Source of the DNA: Hymenopus coronatus
Taxonomy: Eukaryota > Arthropoda > Insecta > Mantodea > Hymenopodidae
Reading direction: 5' to 3'
Length of the DNA stretch: 64,000 bases
Assembly (NCBI GenBank): GCA_030762935.1
Contig: CM060892.1
Location: 89,331,827 to 89,395,826, forward strand
Shown: positions 10,910 through 22,390 of the stretch, in pieces
Numbering within the stretch: position 1 is the first letter of the stretch
How the letters are laid out: every line of letters starts with the position of its first letter
Notes under the pieces: generated by a model
What the model was told of the DNA's origin: nothing
What the model saw: only the letters and a program-made list of their open reading frames with translations
Databases searched by the model: none
Position numbers and translations under genes: made by a program

Positions 10910-12100
10910 AACGTCTAACGTTAGTTGCGAGCGCGGGTGTGTGTATGGGCGATATCAGTGTTATTTCTTTTGTTGTTCTATTGTTGTAGCGTGCGTGTGT
11001 GTAGAAATTCTACTTCTTGTACTACTCCTATTACTTACAGAAGACTGTTTAAATATGTATACGTACGTGTGTATCATCTTCGATTGCGGTAAAGTAAATG
11101 GTAATACATCAAACTGCAGCAAAAGATGGACGCATCTGCGCAATCAGAGGCCGTCTTACCTTTCTTAATCTTCCCCTAGGCAGTGCTTAGGTCTCTAGAT
11201 GCTACTGGGCACCCATTCTCTCGTCCTTATTTATTGCGATGGCACCAAATCATGAGACAGCGAGGAAAGCTTTGGACTTTGTCTTCGCCATCGCCTTAAC
11301 GCCTCTGCTTTGTTCCTCCTAGCCGTCTTTTACGTGACCCCCCACCCCATGCTCTCCCTAAATTGGAGCATCAACAACGGGAAAAGACCCGGGGTCTGTG
11401 CAAGGGAAGATGAATTGGGAAGCCGAACCAGAGGGCAAGTTATAACTTCCAAACCGATTCCTGAGGAGAAAGGAAGGGATTTTCTCTGATATTCAATTGC
11501 ACAAAGGGGAAGATGCGAGACAACCCAGACCGGAATACCACAACCGCTTATTGGTATGTGGAATCGCGTTCCTGATCATCTTGTTCACACGGAATGCTAC
11601 TCTAATACAAGTATCAAGTCTTGCATAAAGGCTGATAAAACCACTACGGTTTTCTGCACAAGTTACACTTTCAAGAAACAAACAGAGAGCTCTATCAATA
11701 CCACAACCACTTAATACTATTAGAAATTATTTATTTCATTACAAACGCTCTTAATACTACTATACAAAAACATATTTTCTAAACATGAAATATGTACCAA
11801 TAACAATATGCCCAGAAATATATATACACATACACACACACATATATATATATATATACATATATACATTGGCTGCCCAAAAATGCATACTCTCAAAGGT
11901 CTAGTTTTTAGCATATATTCTATTAAAAGTACTATATAAACTGTGTATATATATGCCAGGGGGCCCAACTACCCCATATTGACGTATACAGATATTCCTT
12001 GGTGGTGGTTAAATGAGTTGCAAAACTGCACGGGGTATTTCACGTTGGAATTCATCAGTGAACCGGTTATAGCAACTTTTATTTTATCCTAGAAATAAAC
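10910..12100. other. no gene recognised; one GC-richer stretch at 11100-11500
   Basis: The 11100-11500 part is clearly richer in GC (CCCACCCCATGCTCTCCC, GACCCGGGGTCTGTGCAAGG) but all frames are broken. A short motif AATACCACAACCRCTTA occurs twice, near 11537 and 11699. I cannot assign it. Confidence 0.4.
11819..11870. repeat. (AC)n/(AT)n microsatellite
   Basis: A compound dinucleotide run of CA and TA units about 50 bp long. Any open frame across it is an artefact of low complexity. Confidence 0.9.
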
Positions 12101-12104
12101 GCAA

Positions 12105-12250
12105 CCTGTTCACGATCTGCGTTAAAGAGCAAGATGGGTGAAGCGACGTTCTTCACTGGCGGGATTTAGCTTGAAATAGTCCCGTTGAGTTCTGTAATTC
12201 TTAACGCACGAAGGGTTAATGCACACATCTAATACGGGACATTTGGGCCA
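12105..12250. repeat. low-copy repeat, copy A (partner at 40712-40885)
   Basis: It shares an ordered series of matches with 40712-40885, including CCCGTTGAGTT, a purine-rich middle and GACATTTGGGCCACCTGATA against GACAATTTGGGGCACCTGGT. I estimate about 70 percent identity by eye over 120-140 bp. Identity unknown; possibly an old SINE or the 3' end of a LINE. Confidence 0.6.
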
Positions 12251-12303
12251 CCTGATATACAAACAAATACTGATTCACATTTTACATTTTATGGCATCCA
12301 AGA

Positions 12304-12501
12304 TTACATTTTTTTACATCTTATAGTTTTTCTGCATTCTTGGCTATTTGGCCACAAATCTTCCTGAACTCCTCTGTCAATCATTCCCCCTCTAATTTTT
12401 TGAACCCATGTGCTTACATGCGGTTTTCCCTTTCTCGTCCTCGCTGGTGCCATCCACTCCGTTATTCTTTTGGGTAGGCTATCATCTTTTAGTATGACCA
12501 C
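12304..12501 (-). pseudogene. LINE fragment, C-terminal region (CFDP2/RTE-like type)
   Basis: The minus-strand frame of 65 codons contains DSLPKRITEWMAPARTRKGKP, then HVSTWVQKIRGGMIDRGVQEDL and W..NSQECR. This order (RLPK...W.PPGRRRRGRP..TW...I...M..R.LQEG.W.D...WR) is the known C-terminal signature of the arthropod LINEs often annotated as craniofacial development protein 2-like. No reverse transcriptase core is present upstream, so this is a 5'-truncated insertion. It ends at a stop near 12304 and no tail was resolved. Confidence 0.7.
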
Positions 12502-12559
12502 ACCATTCTATTTTTTTCTGTTGAATTAAACCTAAAATTGAACTCTTATTCCTTCAGAA

Positions 12560-12880
12560 AAATCTCCCGCCCTAATAAAAGGCAAAACCAGATACGAACT
12601 TCACTTCCATTGCACATATATCTCGAAGAGTAAAGGTATAACCTCGTGCTCAAAATCTTTATCTTGGCTAGTTCTCGAGTCGCGACGGTTCCGGAAAAAA
12701 ATAAAATTCAACCAAGGACCCGTAAAAGAAATGATCTGGGTAAGCGATTTCTCCTTCTTTGCTTCTATTCGCTTTGTTGAACCCAAACAATCTAATAAAA
12801 TAAAACATATATAAATGTATCTAGAGAGAGAAAAAACCACTGTTGATGCCTGGTTTACACATTGATAAACATTCAAATTA
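12560..12880 (-). other. unassigned open stretch, possibly coding remnant
   Basis: A 91-codon minus frame (12601-12876) ends EHEVIPLLFEIYVQWK, and the open stretch continues with few stops toward 12540 in a neighbouring frame. No family is recognised. It lies directly upstream (minus sense) of the LINE fragment, so it could belong to the same insertion. Confidence 0.25.
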
Positions 12881-13289
12881 AGAGCTTGCCATTCTTAGAA
12901 GAGTAACAATGTATAGGTATAGCGTATTTTGCCAGAGACGAAATTTCTCTTGTGAAACAGTTTCATAGCTGGACAATGATCATAACGCTTAGTTTTATTA
13001 AATTCTATCCCCAGTTTCTGTATTTTATTCAAGGCATCTATTCTGCTTACCTCATTCCGTTTTTTCTCTGAAATATTGTTGATTATTACTTGTTTTACAA
13101 AGTCATTTTAAAAAACAAAAGTTTACTTTAAAAAAAAGAAAGATTTAATTCACTCAAATTTTAATTATATCCTAAAACAATTTTATTTCCTTATTCTTAT
13201 CAAGAAACTGAAACAACTGAAGAGCAAAGAACTTAAAAATAACCATTCACGAATTCAAACCAAGAGCTGATCACGCAAAAAGTGATTCA

Positions 13290-13662
13290 GAGATTTCATT
13301 TATCATGAAAGTATCTTAAGCATAGGGTATTTTATTGAAAAGCGTTAAACAAATTCTTGAGAAAATCCATTTCTTTTTTTCAAAATATCCCATGTGAAAG
13401 TAAATGGAAGTTTCATGAAATTATTCATGTCGCATCCTTAGAGGATACCAAACTTAAATACAACGTATTTAACCAACTTTTCGTTTCCAGCTATGTTGTC
13501 CACAGATGCATACATACACATACACTGACCTTTTTTTAGAAGTTTTTTTTTATTCAAGATTCTTCAAAACATGATTTCCTGTGAAATTTCGGTACCAAAT
13601 TAGTTGATGGAATACAGTATCTTCTATTTACATTGTACATATGTACTAGAGATAGTAAAAAG
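13290..13662 (-). repeat. DR-A 5' half
   Basis: Minus-strand blocks: TTTACTATCTCTAGTACA start, TACTGTATTCCATC, GAAATTTCACAGGAAATC, TGTATGTATGCATCTGTGGA, AGCTGGAAACGAAAAG, GGATGCGACATGAATAATTTC. The 3' half is absent. Confidence 0.8.
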
Positions 13663-13879
13663 GTAACAAAGTATAGAATCATTCAAATCAATATTTACCG
13701 ACATTCCAGAACATACTATAAGTTCATGGAAGTAAACTATCAATGCGATTCATACATGTCTACGTTTTTATCTTTGTATTATTGCTTCCCTATTATTCCT
13801 TCCAAATGAAGTGCAAATCATTTCCAGAAACTTAACGATATAAACTGCATTATTCCTGTGTCATATATATATATATATA

Positions 13880-14040
13880 TATTAATCAAAATCTTTAAGC
13901 AATTTTTTGGAAAATACAACATTTGGAGGAAATGATATTTGGGATGGCAAAATTGCTTCAAAAATGTTGCGTCACTTCTTAAGAAAATACTGAATTTGAA
14001 TATCAAATTTGGTATTTAATAGATGTTCCGTTTTTGTAAC
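13880..14040 (-). repeat. DR-A central fragment
   Basis: It carries the inverted hairpin AATATCAAATTTGGTATTT at 13998-14016, the preceding GTTGCGTCAC block and AATCAAAATCTTTAAG. A TA dinucleotide run abuts it at 13862-13881. Confidence 0.7.
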
Positions 14041-14494
14041 ATGGTGTTTATGCTATAAAGTTGCATGGGACACCAAAACATGCATGTAGATTTAAATATT
14101 CACATGGAATTCTATACCGAAAGTAATACCTCCCCTATTACTAGGTATGTCTTAGATAATAATATAGTAAATGTAGTTGAAAATTGGGAGCGTATCACCT
14201 TTTTTCTGCCTACTTCATATTACAACCAAAAGCATTATAATATACCTCCCATGCTAAATTCATTAAATTGTATATGGTTTGAAAATTTAAGATATATTTT
14301 TTTTATCAATGGATGTAGAAGATACCTTTTAAAACATATCAAATTAGCTGGTATGAATGCTCAAAACTAAATTGTTTTTTTCTTTGATCTTACAGTCAAT
14401 AGCGTGTTTGCTAGTATTGGGCAGCTGAGATTTGGTTTTATCTTCCTATTTATTTGTTACATTTGGCAATAAAAAATCTGAGGCCTTCTATTCA
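14041..14494. other. no gene recognised
   Basis: A 101-codon plus frame at 14065-14370 has no domain I recognise, no repeated support and low-complexity composition. It is most likely a chance open frame in AT-rich DNA. Confidence 0.45.
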
Positions 14495-15276
14495 TATGAA
14501 TTTCTCCTTTTGTTCTGTGGACAAACTATTCTTACGAATATTATTATTTTAAATACATTATGCTAATTGAGATTAACATTAGTAGAAATACCTTAGCAGT
14601 AGAGAAATAAGGGAGTACACAGGCTAAAACAATATTCAAATCCTTTAAAAGTTGATTGTGAAGTGAAATGAAGGAAATTCGATCTTCTTTGAATGGCCAG
14701 GGGTAAAACAAGACACACATGAAAGGAATAAAATCTTCCCACTGAAGAAAAAAATTAAGTTTTTAAATTGAAACCAATAACAAAAAATATCTTGAAATGT
14801 TTTACTCTGCAAAACGAGCACAAATTGTGTATTTTAACGATATCTACATTTTATTGTGTCTGCCTCTTACGGTTTTACCAGTTGTGCAAAGTCATTTTGA
14901 ATGAAGAATTCTTCTGAGGCTATTCTCAGAAAATTCAAGTTACCTATGCATTTCATTTGTCACGATAATATCTTAAACATACTTATTTTTTAGAAAATAA
15001 AATTTTTCTAAGTATCTTGCATGCAAAGGATGGTTTGTTGTAGGGGGTTTCTCTTGAAAAATCTGAACCTTTAAATTTTACAACTTTTATGTTTAACCAA
15101 CTTATCATTTATAAGTTCTGCTGTTAACAGACACACAACGCATCTTTTTTATAAAACTGACTTTTTGGGGGTTTTAGGGAACCTCAAAACATATATTTAC
15201 AGTGAAATCTACCAAAAATGTTGAGTGGTCTACCTACTATATACATAGTGTATATATATAGAGAGAGAGAGTAAAA
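14495..15276 (-). repeat. DR-A, full length
   Basis: All blocks occur inverted. The 5' palindrome region is TATATACATAGTGTATATATA at 15240-15260. Then come GAAATCTACC...CACTGTAAATATATGT, a very short GT tract (TGTGTGTCTGTTAACAG), CAACTGGTAAAACCGTAAGAG, and at the 3' end AATCTCAATTAGCATAATG. Length about 780 bp. Confidence 0.85.
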
Positions 15277-16009
15277 ATTGTTATTTGGTAAAACTTCATA
15301 GTAATTCTTGTAGTTAGTAACTCTAATATTAAACAGATTCTAATTTCGTTACACATCTTTAAAGTTCTCTCTAGTTACAACAAGTGAGCTAAAACCTAAT
15401 ATTGGATTAATTTACATCTAATTTTCTATTTTATGTTTAAGCCCTGTAAAAGATATTTTAAGAAGGACGTCATTGAGACAAATATCTACATAGAAAGCAG
15501 CAATTTATATTCAAAATTCTTTAAATTTTTAATGCATGCGTATTAACCACTGTCTCAGATTTAATCTTAAATGCTTAGGAAATTATTACCTGAGGTAATT
15601 TAACGTTTTATAAAATGTACTATAGTGACCAAATATAGTAATATCTCATAGATATTAATTGTAAAAGATGCTAAAGATCAGGTAGTGAATGATGTTTTAA
15701 TGTCAACTTTTTAACAGTAAACGTGTGACAATTATTTATACATACATAGTATTTGTGTTATTAATCAGCCTGTCTTAGTTGAAGTTATACAATATTGACG
15801 AGTAATATTTTATTTTAAATTATTTTTTCAATAATTATCAATCCTGCCTTGCAGGTGTGTGGATATTAGAGTTATACTTTACTAAATAGAGTGACGTATA
15901 AAATACAGTACGCATATTATAAATTCCACAGTTAAGGTGGCACAATGTATACCTACATTGCGTGATGTAACTGAAATTCATTAATAATTTTATGATTAAT
16001 GAACTGCAC

Positions 16010-16132
16010 TCCTTGAATTTTATAAAATAGTCTTAAGTCCTTCTAATCTGAATGACTTTTGCATGACTGGTGAACTATATGAGAAAAAAAACCTTGCTTC
16101 ACAAAAAATGTAGGCTCTTCAAAAAGTACCTT
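16010..16132 (+). repeat. DR-A short central fragment
   Basis: It contains TCTTAAGTCCTTCTAATCTG, AATGACTTTTGCATGACTGG, TGAACTATATGAGAAA and TTCACAAAAAATGTAGGCTC, which matches the block after the GGGAATAGCCTCTGAAG motif in full copies. Confidence 0.65.
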
Positions 16133-16549
16133 TCTGAATGCTGTTTTTGTGGAACTAAAAGGATGTTTTTTGCATGTACAATACTATATATGTATTTAAT
16201 GTTGTCACGGTTTGGTTAACAGTGATCCTATAATACAATAAGTGGTGTAAGCTAAGAGAGAAATACCAATGTGACATCAATCATAATTAATAAAATAGCT
16301 AACATTAGATATAAAATTGAGTGTAAAAAACACACATTGCAAAACAGAAAACTGAATGAAATTAGAAAACTATTTCGATAATGGAGCGAAAAAGGGATAA
16401 AATAGCTAAAAGGAATTCTCAAACAAAGTGTCCCATGTAAGAAAGTTTAAAAGACCATACCTTCCGCCGAATTATTATATACGGGATAAATAAATCAAAC
16501 ATTATTGTAAAAGTCAACTGGGTTAAAAATTTAAAAACTTCATGTACAG

Positions 16550-16790
16550 CTCGGAATCACTGCCACAGACAATATATTTAACGTTTGACATTGTAAAAGT
16601 CTATGGAATATTTGATTTCAAAGTTTAGAAATTACTCTTGAATTTTAGGATTTTATCGACTGAATATGTTAAATATAACGTCAATATCTACATCAAATTT
16701 CGCACTTAACTAAAATTTAATATTAAATAAAACATTCCATAGACTTTTACAATGTCAAGCATTAAATATTTTAAATGCCCAGAATTCGGA
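16550..16790. repeat. imperfect inverted repeat (fold-back or MITE-like)
   Basis: The core arms are 16571-16610 and 16732-16771. They share GACATTGTAAAAGTCTATGG and its reverse complement, with about 4 mismatches over 40 bp. Weaker pairing continues outward to CTCGGAATCACTGCCA and CAGAATTCGGAG. The loop is about 120 bp. No target duplication is clear and no coding sequence lies inside. It could be a small non-autonomous DNA element or an inversion product. Confidence 0.8.
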
Positions 16791-17084
16791 GAATTGATAA
16801 AATAAATTTACTTCGTGAATACAGACATTTATATGACTGTATATCACAGTTAATGGTATCATTGAATTTATATTTCAATTAAGAATATGTGTTGACGAGT
16901 AAACGCTATCGTTTAAGTACATAACCATTTTATGATGATAAAACACAAATATAATTTAGAAGTATACAACAGAATGTTGGGGTAATGCCTCATCTGCGCC
17001 GTAGTTGATATGTTTGCTCCCATCTCAGGGAAATTTAAAGAAAATGCACATTTGTTACATTAGAGTGGAATAATTTCAAGAAAC

Positions 17085-17945
17085 TATTGAAAAAATATTA
17101 TACATTTCAATCACATGAAATTCTCTCTCGGTTCTGCAAACTAAGTATTCTTATAAAAGAGTATTCTTTCATATATATCATGCTAATCAAGAGAAACACT
17201 TGTAGAAATGATCTAATTACTTGCTTCAGTGTAATTAGAAGGAAAATAAGGGCATACACTAGCATAAATCTTTAAAAATCTGATAGATATGTGATTAAAA
17301 TGAAATTCGGTTCTCTTTACATGGCTAGTAGTAAAAAAGATATGAAATTGAAAGAAATAAGGAATATCTGGGAAATGGTTAAATCTACGAAAAATATATA
17401 ATAAATAGTGAAGTTTATGATATCTTCATTTTTTGTGTAGTAAGTTTTTACATTCCTCTTACGGTGTATCAGTTATACAAATTTCATCCAGAGAAGAAAG
17501 TCAAGATTTTTCCAGAAAATTCAATATATACATCTAGTTTGTCTTAAAAATATCTTAAACTTAATCATAGTCATTTTGAGCCATTTTTGAGAAAATCAAG
17601 TTAGAGTAACAGCTACCATATGTATTACCTTGAGAAAAAACAGTTTTAAGGGATACAGAAATTACTAATTTACTATCCACTATCCCTTTCGAAATATATT
17701 CCATGTAAAGCGAGTTGAGTGTGGAATTTTTGCTGAAAATATACGTGCGACAACCTTGGAAGATATTGAACTTCAATACCGAGTTTGATATTTAAACAGA
17801 CTTTTTGGTTTTGACGTGCCCTTTTCTATAAATGATTTCTATTCAGGGACCTCAAAATATACATTTCGGCATAACATTTCGAGATGGAATGCAATACCTT
17901 GTCTACGCACTATGTATATAGTGCGTTGTACAGAAATCAAAAATA
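17085..17945 (-). repeat. DR-A, full length with an internal insertion
   Basis: Inverted blocks in order run from the 3' end (ATTTCAATCACATGAAATTC, ATCATGCTAATCAAGAG) to the 5' end (GGTATTGCATTCCATC and the palindrome GCACTATGTATATAGTGC at 17908-17925). About 80 bp at 17615-17700 (TACCATATGTATTACC to ACTATCCCTTTC) has no counterpart in other copies and interrupts the middle. Confidence 0.85.
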
Positions 17946-18479
17946 TAATAAAATTTTCCAACCACTTTCCTTTAAACTTAAATTAAAGTTTCAAGAAAGA
18001 AGTTGAGCATTTTAACTAAACAGCATGTAAATGTGGATGACAAATTTAAGCACAATTTAACAGAAGAAACGCGGAGCTCGAGAGATGTACTGATTACAGG
18101 CGTCTTGATTTTTCCTCGTCTTGCCAACAGATGTCACGTCCTTACAAGGCGCGCTGCGACAGCGCGTACAGTGGCCGTCTTATTAAACTACTTCAACAGA
18201 CTTCCAACTTTTCTAGACTAATTCGCCAACAGCAACAGAATCCATTAACTAGTTTGTTACCGATTTAGTCACGTCTTTGCCTTTTCTTAAATTTTATTTT
18301 CGTACTTTTAAGTAGCTCATGGTTTCGTCCTTACGCGAAATGGAGCTGCATTTTTTGCATTAGCTTTCCGGCGCTAATTTAAAAGAATCTTCTGAAGTAA
18401 CTTTCTTTCAAGTTATTATTCGAGTTTCATGTTACCGCTTATAAACGTCTGCGTTCTTATGCACATTTAAGTTTATTCA
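17946..18479. other. no gene seen; GC-richer patch at 18070-18190
   Basis: The patch has GCGGAGCTCGAGAG and GGCGCGCTGCGACAGCGCG within a 72-codon plus frame (18003-18221). No domain was recognised. Confidence 0.45.
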
Positions 18480-19178
18480 CCGAATACTGTGTACGTAAAT
18501 AGTATGTAGACAAGGTATTGTATTTCACCCAAAATTTTGATTCCCTGATTTCACCAAAAATAAAGCAGCAAATTACTAAACTTTATATTTAAATACATTT
18601 TCCAAGGGTGCGAAGAAAAGATTTTTCAAGAAAATTCCCACAAACCAATCTTTGAAATAGCAAATTTTGTAAATTTTGGTTACAATATTGCATATTAAAA
18701 TATTTTTATGACAAATAAATGTTTATCTTGAACTGTTTGCCTATAGCCTCTTTAGTCCTCCTCATTCTGAATGACACTTGCATAACAAGTAAACCGTAAG
18801 AGATAGAGAAAATCTTGTTGATCAAAACATTTAGGTCTCATTAAAACACCGAATTTGTTATATATACATTATCGTATCAATTTTACTTATAAGATATTGC
18901 TTGAAAAGAGTTCAAATTTAAAATACTTTTCTCAAACAGGAAGTCGTCATTCGCGTCCCTTTATTTTAATATCAAACGCATAGCGACAGCTTTTAAAATA
19001 TTTTACTGTCGCGTTAGCTTAGTAAGTCCAGTTAGTTCCCTTAAACGTATAAGAAACCAAGTATTAAGACCATTTGTGCTAATGATTATCTCGAGAGCAT
19101 GACGTAGATAGAAAAAGTATGAAGTTTGCTTGCAGAACAGGTAGTGAGAGTCATGTGAATGGAAGACATAAGATTTTT
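18480..19178 (+). repeat. DR-A, variant sub-family, GT tract deleted
   Basis: It has GTATTGTATTTCACCC, then jumps from ATTTCACC to TAAACTTTATATTTAAAT, so the GT tract and AGCATAGCTCAAAA block are missing. It continues through AAACCGTAAGAGATAGAG to CTTTTCTCAAACAGGAAGTC and ATGTGAATGGAAGACATAAG. It belongs to the sub-family seen at the window start. Confidence 0.82.
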
Positions 19179-19334
19179 AAACACTATTTCAGTTTCATTT
19201 CGCCACTTATAAATATGTCTTCTGAAGATTTTCTTAAGCGTACAGGAATAGTTGCTGCTTACAGCAAAAGCAAGGCTTAAACAAAAAAAATATTTTTGCT
19301 ACTGAAATATAAATTACATGAAATATTAAATTAA

Positions 19335-19516
19335 CATGATATTCTGCAACAAACTATTCTTTTGGAAACCTAATTATTCTTTTTACTTCATTAATGAGAT
19401 GAACATTAGCATAAATGGCCTTAATGCAGTTTTTTTTTTTCTTTAGATAAAAGGCGGATAAGAGAATACACATGGATTTAGCGATTGTTAAAATATTTTA
19501 ATAACTGACAATAATA
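19335..19516 (-). repeat. DR-A 3' end fragment
   Basis: It carries TGCAACAAACTATTCTTTTG, TTAATGAGATGAACATTAGC and AAGAGAATACACATGGATTT inverted. It stops where the SINE at 19531 begins. Confidence 0.7.
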
Positions 19517-19530
19517 TATATTTGTAGGAA

Positions 19531-19683
19531 AATGGAAGCCATGGTAGCTCAGTAATCATACCACTGGACGTAAACCAGGAGATCCGTGATTCAAATCCCG
19601 GCCATAACATGAATTATTCAGTCCGGTTCTAACTCTCCAACTGTTACCCTACACATGACTGGTTTGGAATAAATAATTACTTC
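19531..19683 (+). mobile_element. tRNA-derived SINE (family SINE-2), full length
   Basis: The tRNA-like head GCCATGGTAGCTCAGTAATC has an A-box, and GTGATTCAAATCCCGG supplies a B-box and a near-complete T-arm. The anticodon arm CTGG-ACGTAAA-CCAGG gives a GTA (tyrosine-type) anticodon. The body is TTCTAACTCTCCAACTG and CCCTACACATGACTGG, as in the copy at 5325. It is flanked by an imperfect direct repeat, ATATTTGTAGGAA at the left and ATATTTTTGTAGAA at the right. The acceptor stem does not pair, so it is not a functional tRNA gene. Confidence 0.8.
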
Positions 19684-19689
19684 ATATTT

Positions 19690-20245
19690 TTGTAGAAGTA
19701 AATTCTTCCCTCTACTTCATGCTATTACAAATTTCGTTGTAGATAAAAAGGGAATAATTTATTACACTAGACTTAAGCGAATTCCAAATCTTTTAAGAAC
19801 TGGTCGCTATGTAATGAATTTGAAACTTTGTTCTCTTAACATGAATAGGAGGAAAATAATAGGAACCTCTTCTTATTTGAGAAAAGAATAAGTTTTAGAG
19901 AATTGAAACAATTGCCAATTTTTCCAGAGTAGCTCATGTTTGTCCAAATATAAGATGTGGTTGATAGTTTGTACTCTATGCCAATGCTGGTTGTACATTT
20001 TCTTTCGTTTTGATTTTTATGATATACATGAATAGAAATGATGGTAATTTTTTGTTATTGTAATATATTTTCAATATTTCGACAGTGATTAAATCCATCA
20101 ATAACAATGTCTATTTTGAACTGCTCCACGTTTTTTGTGTTGCAAGTTTTTTCTATCTTGTAAATTTCACCAGTTATGTAAAAGACATCCACAATTAAGA
20201 GGACTTCAAAGACTTCTAGGGAAAATTCAAAAAACGTCATCTTAA
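19690..20245 (-). repeat. DR-A 3' and central parts, interrupted
   Basis: The first part (19690-19960) has TACTTCATGCTATTACAAAT and TTTTAAGAACTGGTCGCTAT. The second (20120-20245) has GTTGCAAGTTTTTTCTATC and AGGACTTCAAAGACTTCTAG. About 160 bp between them does not match other copies. Confidence 0.65.
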
Positions 20246-20249
20246 CTGA

Positions 20250-21119
20250 GGTTTCTTGATCAGGGAATTTCTAATACGAGTGTTTCAATTTATATTTGAT
20301 TTTATTTTATAATATAGACCTAATATGCGTACACCAGTAAGATAGGGTTGTTACTTATGGGAAAAATATAAAAATTAATTATTTCATGACCATATGTATA
20401 AATTCAATTAAGACGAGCTGATTAGTAACTCAAAGACCACTGTTGTGTATTTATCTATAAATGCTTGTCACACATTTACTGGTGATAAGTTGCCACTAAA
20501 GTACCATTCACTACCGGATCTTTAGCGCCTTCTACACCACTTTTAGCATGTATAATCTAAGAGAAAACAAGCACATTTTGAAGAAAGGAATGTTGAATTA
20601 ACCTGGAGCTCATAACCTTTTCTAGAGAAATGGAATCTACAATAATGGACTTCTTACCGCTTGACAATAAGAGAGATCAAATTAGTTTTTTTCAGTTGTG
20701 ACATGGAATATAATATTTCTATATTACTTACTTCTTTCTGTTGTCGAATATACCTATTGTGAAACGGTTTTCGCGAAATTTATTAGCTCTTGAAGCATCT
20801 CAGACCGAACACTACCATTCGTCTAATTCAAAAACTAAGTCAATTAAAGATCTGAATGTCAAGGTTGACATAAACAATAAAAATTCAAATTCTTGAGAAT
20901 GCCTTTATATAGAGATCAGTAATGAATTGTGATTTGTGTTCATTTTTCACAGGTCTAAAGACGCTTCTGTCATAAATTTGATAGAAATTGCTTTTGTATT
21001 CCATAAAACAATAAATGTACAACAAAAAGCTATAGATCCTATATCAAAGCTGGACAAAGTTTACATTCAGAATGTTTTAGAAATGAGAATATAATAAAAT
21101 CTATATCGTATGTATGTTT
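20250..21119. other. no gene seen
   Basis: AT-rich unique sequence with no repeat match and no frame longer than about 60 codons that can be supported. Confidence 0.55.
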
Positions 21120-22390
21120 TCAATAAAGTTCCGGGAATTTGCCAATAAAACACAAAAAATGAATTATTCATCCAATTTTATTTTATCACCTTCAAAGTAG
21201 GCCCCTTCTGAAATTATACATGTATGCCAACGAATAACCCAATCGTCAAAACATTTTTTGTAAGCACTTTGGTATCGATGTCAATTGTCGCCGCTTTTTT
21301 TTTTTTTTATGTCTCCTATCGGCTGAAAACGGGTGCCTCGAAGTGGTGGCTTGAGTTTTAGAAAGAGAAAGAGATCAACAGGAGCCAGATTAGGTGAATA
21401 CGGTGGTTGTTCGATGAAATTTGTTGAGTTTTTGGCCAGAAATTCGTTCACAATAATAGCCTTGTGAGCTGGTGCGTCATCATGGTGCAGAATCCATGAG
21501 TTGTCGTTCCACAAATCTGGCCTTTTTCTCCGTATTTGTTCTCTCAAACGCCGCATAACGCTCAGACAATAGTCTTTATTTACAATTGGACCTTCTGGCA
21601 AGAACTCTGAGTGCACGACACCGCGATCATCGAAAAAAACTGTCAACATGACCTCCAGTTTTGATCGAGTTTGACGTGCCCTTTTAGGTTTCGGTTCAGT
21701 TGGAAGACGCCATTCGGAAGATTGTTGACTGGTTTGAGTGTCAAACTCGTAAACCCACCTCCCATCACCAGTTACAATGCGTTTCATGAATGTGGGGTCG
21801 GAACTGGCTAGATCTAGCATGTCTTCAGCAATCCTTACGCGATTGAGTTTTTGTAGAAAATTCAAGTCCTTCGGAACTAACCGAGCTGCATTTCGTGTCA
21901 TGCCCAAACAATCGTTTAAAATTGTACGAATCGATTTGTGGGACACAAAGTTCAAAGGCAGTTTTTCTCAGACCTAAATGACGATTTTAAGTTCAGTTGA
22001 AACCTTTGATGGCCGACCAGAGCGTGGAAAAATCTCCCACCACATCTCGACCACATTTGAATGCACTGTACCACTCACATGCACGTGTTTTTGATAAAGT
22101 CGATTCACCGTAAGCCCTCTGTAGCATTTTCAGCAATTGTGCACACAAAATACCATTTGCAATGCAAAATTTGAGACAGATTCTTTGTTCAATATTTGTA
22201 CCCATCGTAAAATCGCAAATCATCTTTGAGATGAACTAACAAAATGGCGTACTGTAAACAAACAAGATGACAGAGGTCGATCAAACTCCGCGTGGGTATA
22301 GAGAAAAGTTGTACCAACTTAGCGACAACAATAATTTTGAATACACTGTTAAACAGGTATTTAAATAATCAATTCCCGGTACTCTCTTGA
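21120..22390 (-). mobile_element. mariner element, nearly full length
   Basis: The ends are imperfect inverted repeats: TCAATAAAGTTCCGGGAATT (21120) against TCAAGAGAGTACCGGGAATT read inward from 22390, 17 of 20 matching. The length, 1271 bp, is typical of mariner. The right flank is TA but the left is TT, so the TA target duplication is decayed on one side. It carries one transposase gene on the minus strand, described separately. No other coding sequence is present. The surrounding DNA is unique, not DR-A. Confidence 0.92.
21164..22205 (-). pseudogene. mariner transposase, frameshifted
   Basis: Transposase binds the element's ends and moves it by cut-and-paste with a D,D34D active site. Reading starts at MGTNIEQRICLKFC (22205) with the N-terminal helix-turn-helix (LKMLQRAYGESTLSKTR, EWYSAFK). 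The frame is lost near RDVVGD, at the family's usual linker, and resumes about 30 codons later. The second part (21281-21955) has TGDGRWVYEFD (first aspartate kept, the usual TGDE glutamate changed to G), HHDDAPAHK (second aspartate) and SPNLAPVDLFLF (third). After a second frameshift in an A/T run near 21295 the C-terminus AYFEGDKIKLDE is readable and ends at a stop at 21164. All three catalytic aspartates survive, so inactivation is recent relative to other relics here. Confidence 0.92.

Larger units (their letters stand above)
15280..17080. other. AT-rich spacer; holds one DR-A fragment and one inverted repeat
   Basis: Apart from the DR-A fragment at 16010-16132 and the fold-back structure at 16550-16790, both listed separately, nothing coding or repeated was recognised. 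Confidence 0.5.

Noticed and set aside
14065..14370. 101-codon open frame on the plus strand
   Set aside because: No recognisable domain, no repeat or transposon context and composition expected of AT-rich DNA.
19540..19615. Functional tRNA-Tyr gene
   Set aside because: The anticodon arm is good but the acceptor stem fails, and the flanking body and direct repeats show a SINE.
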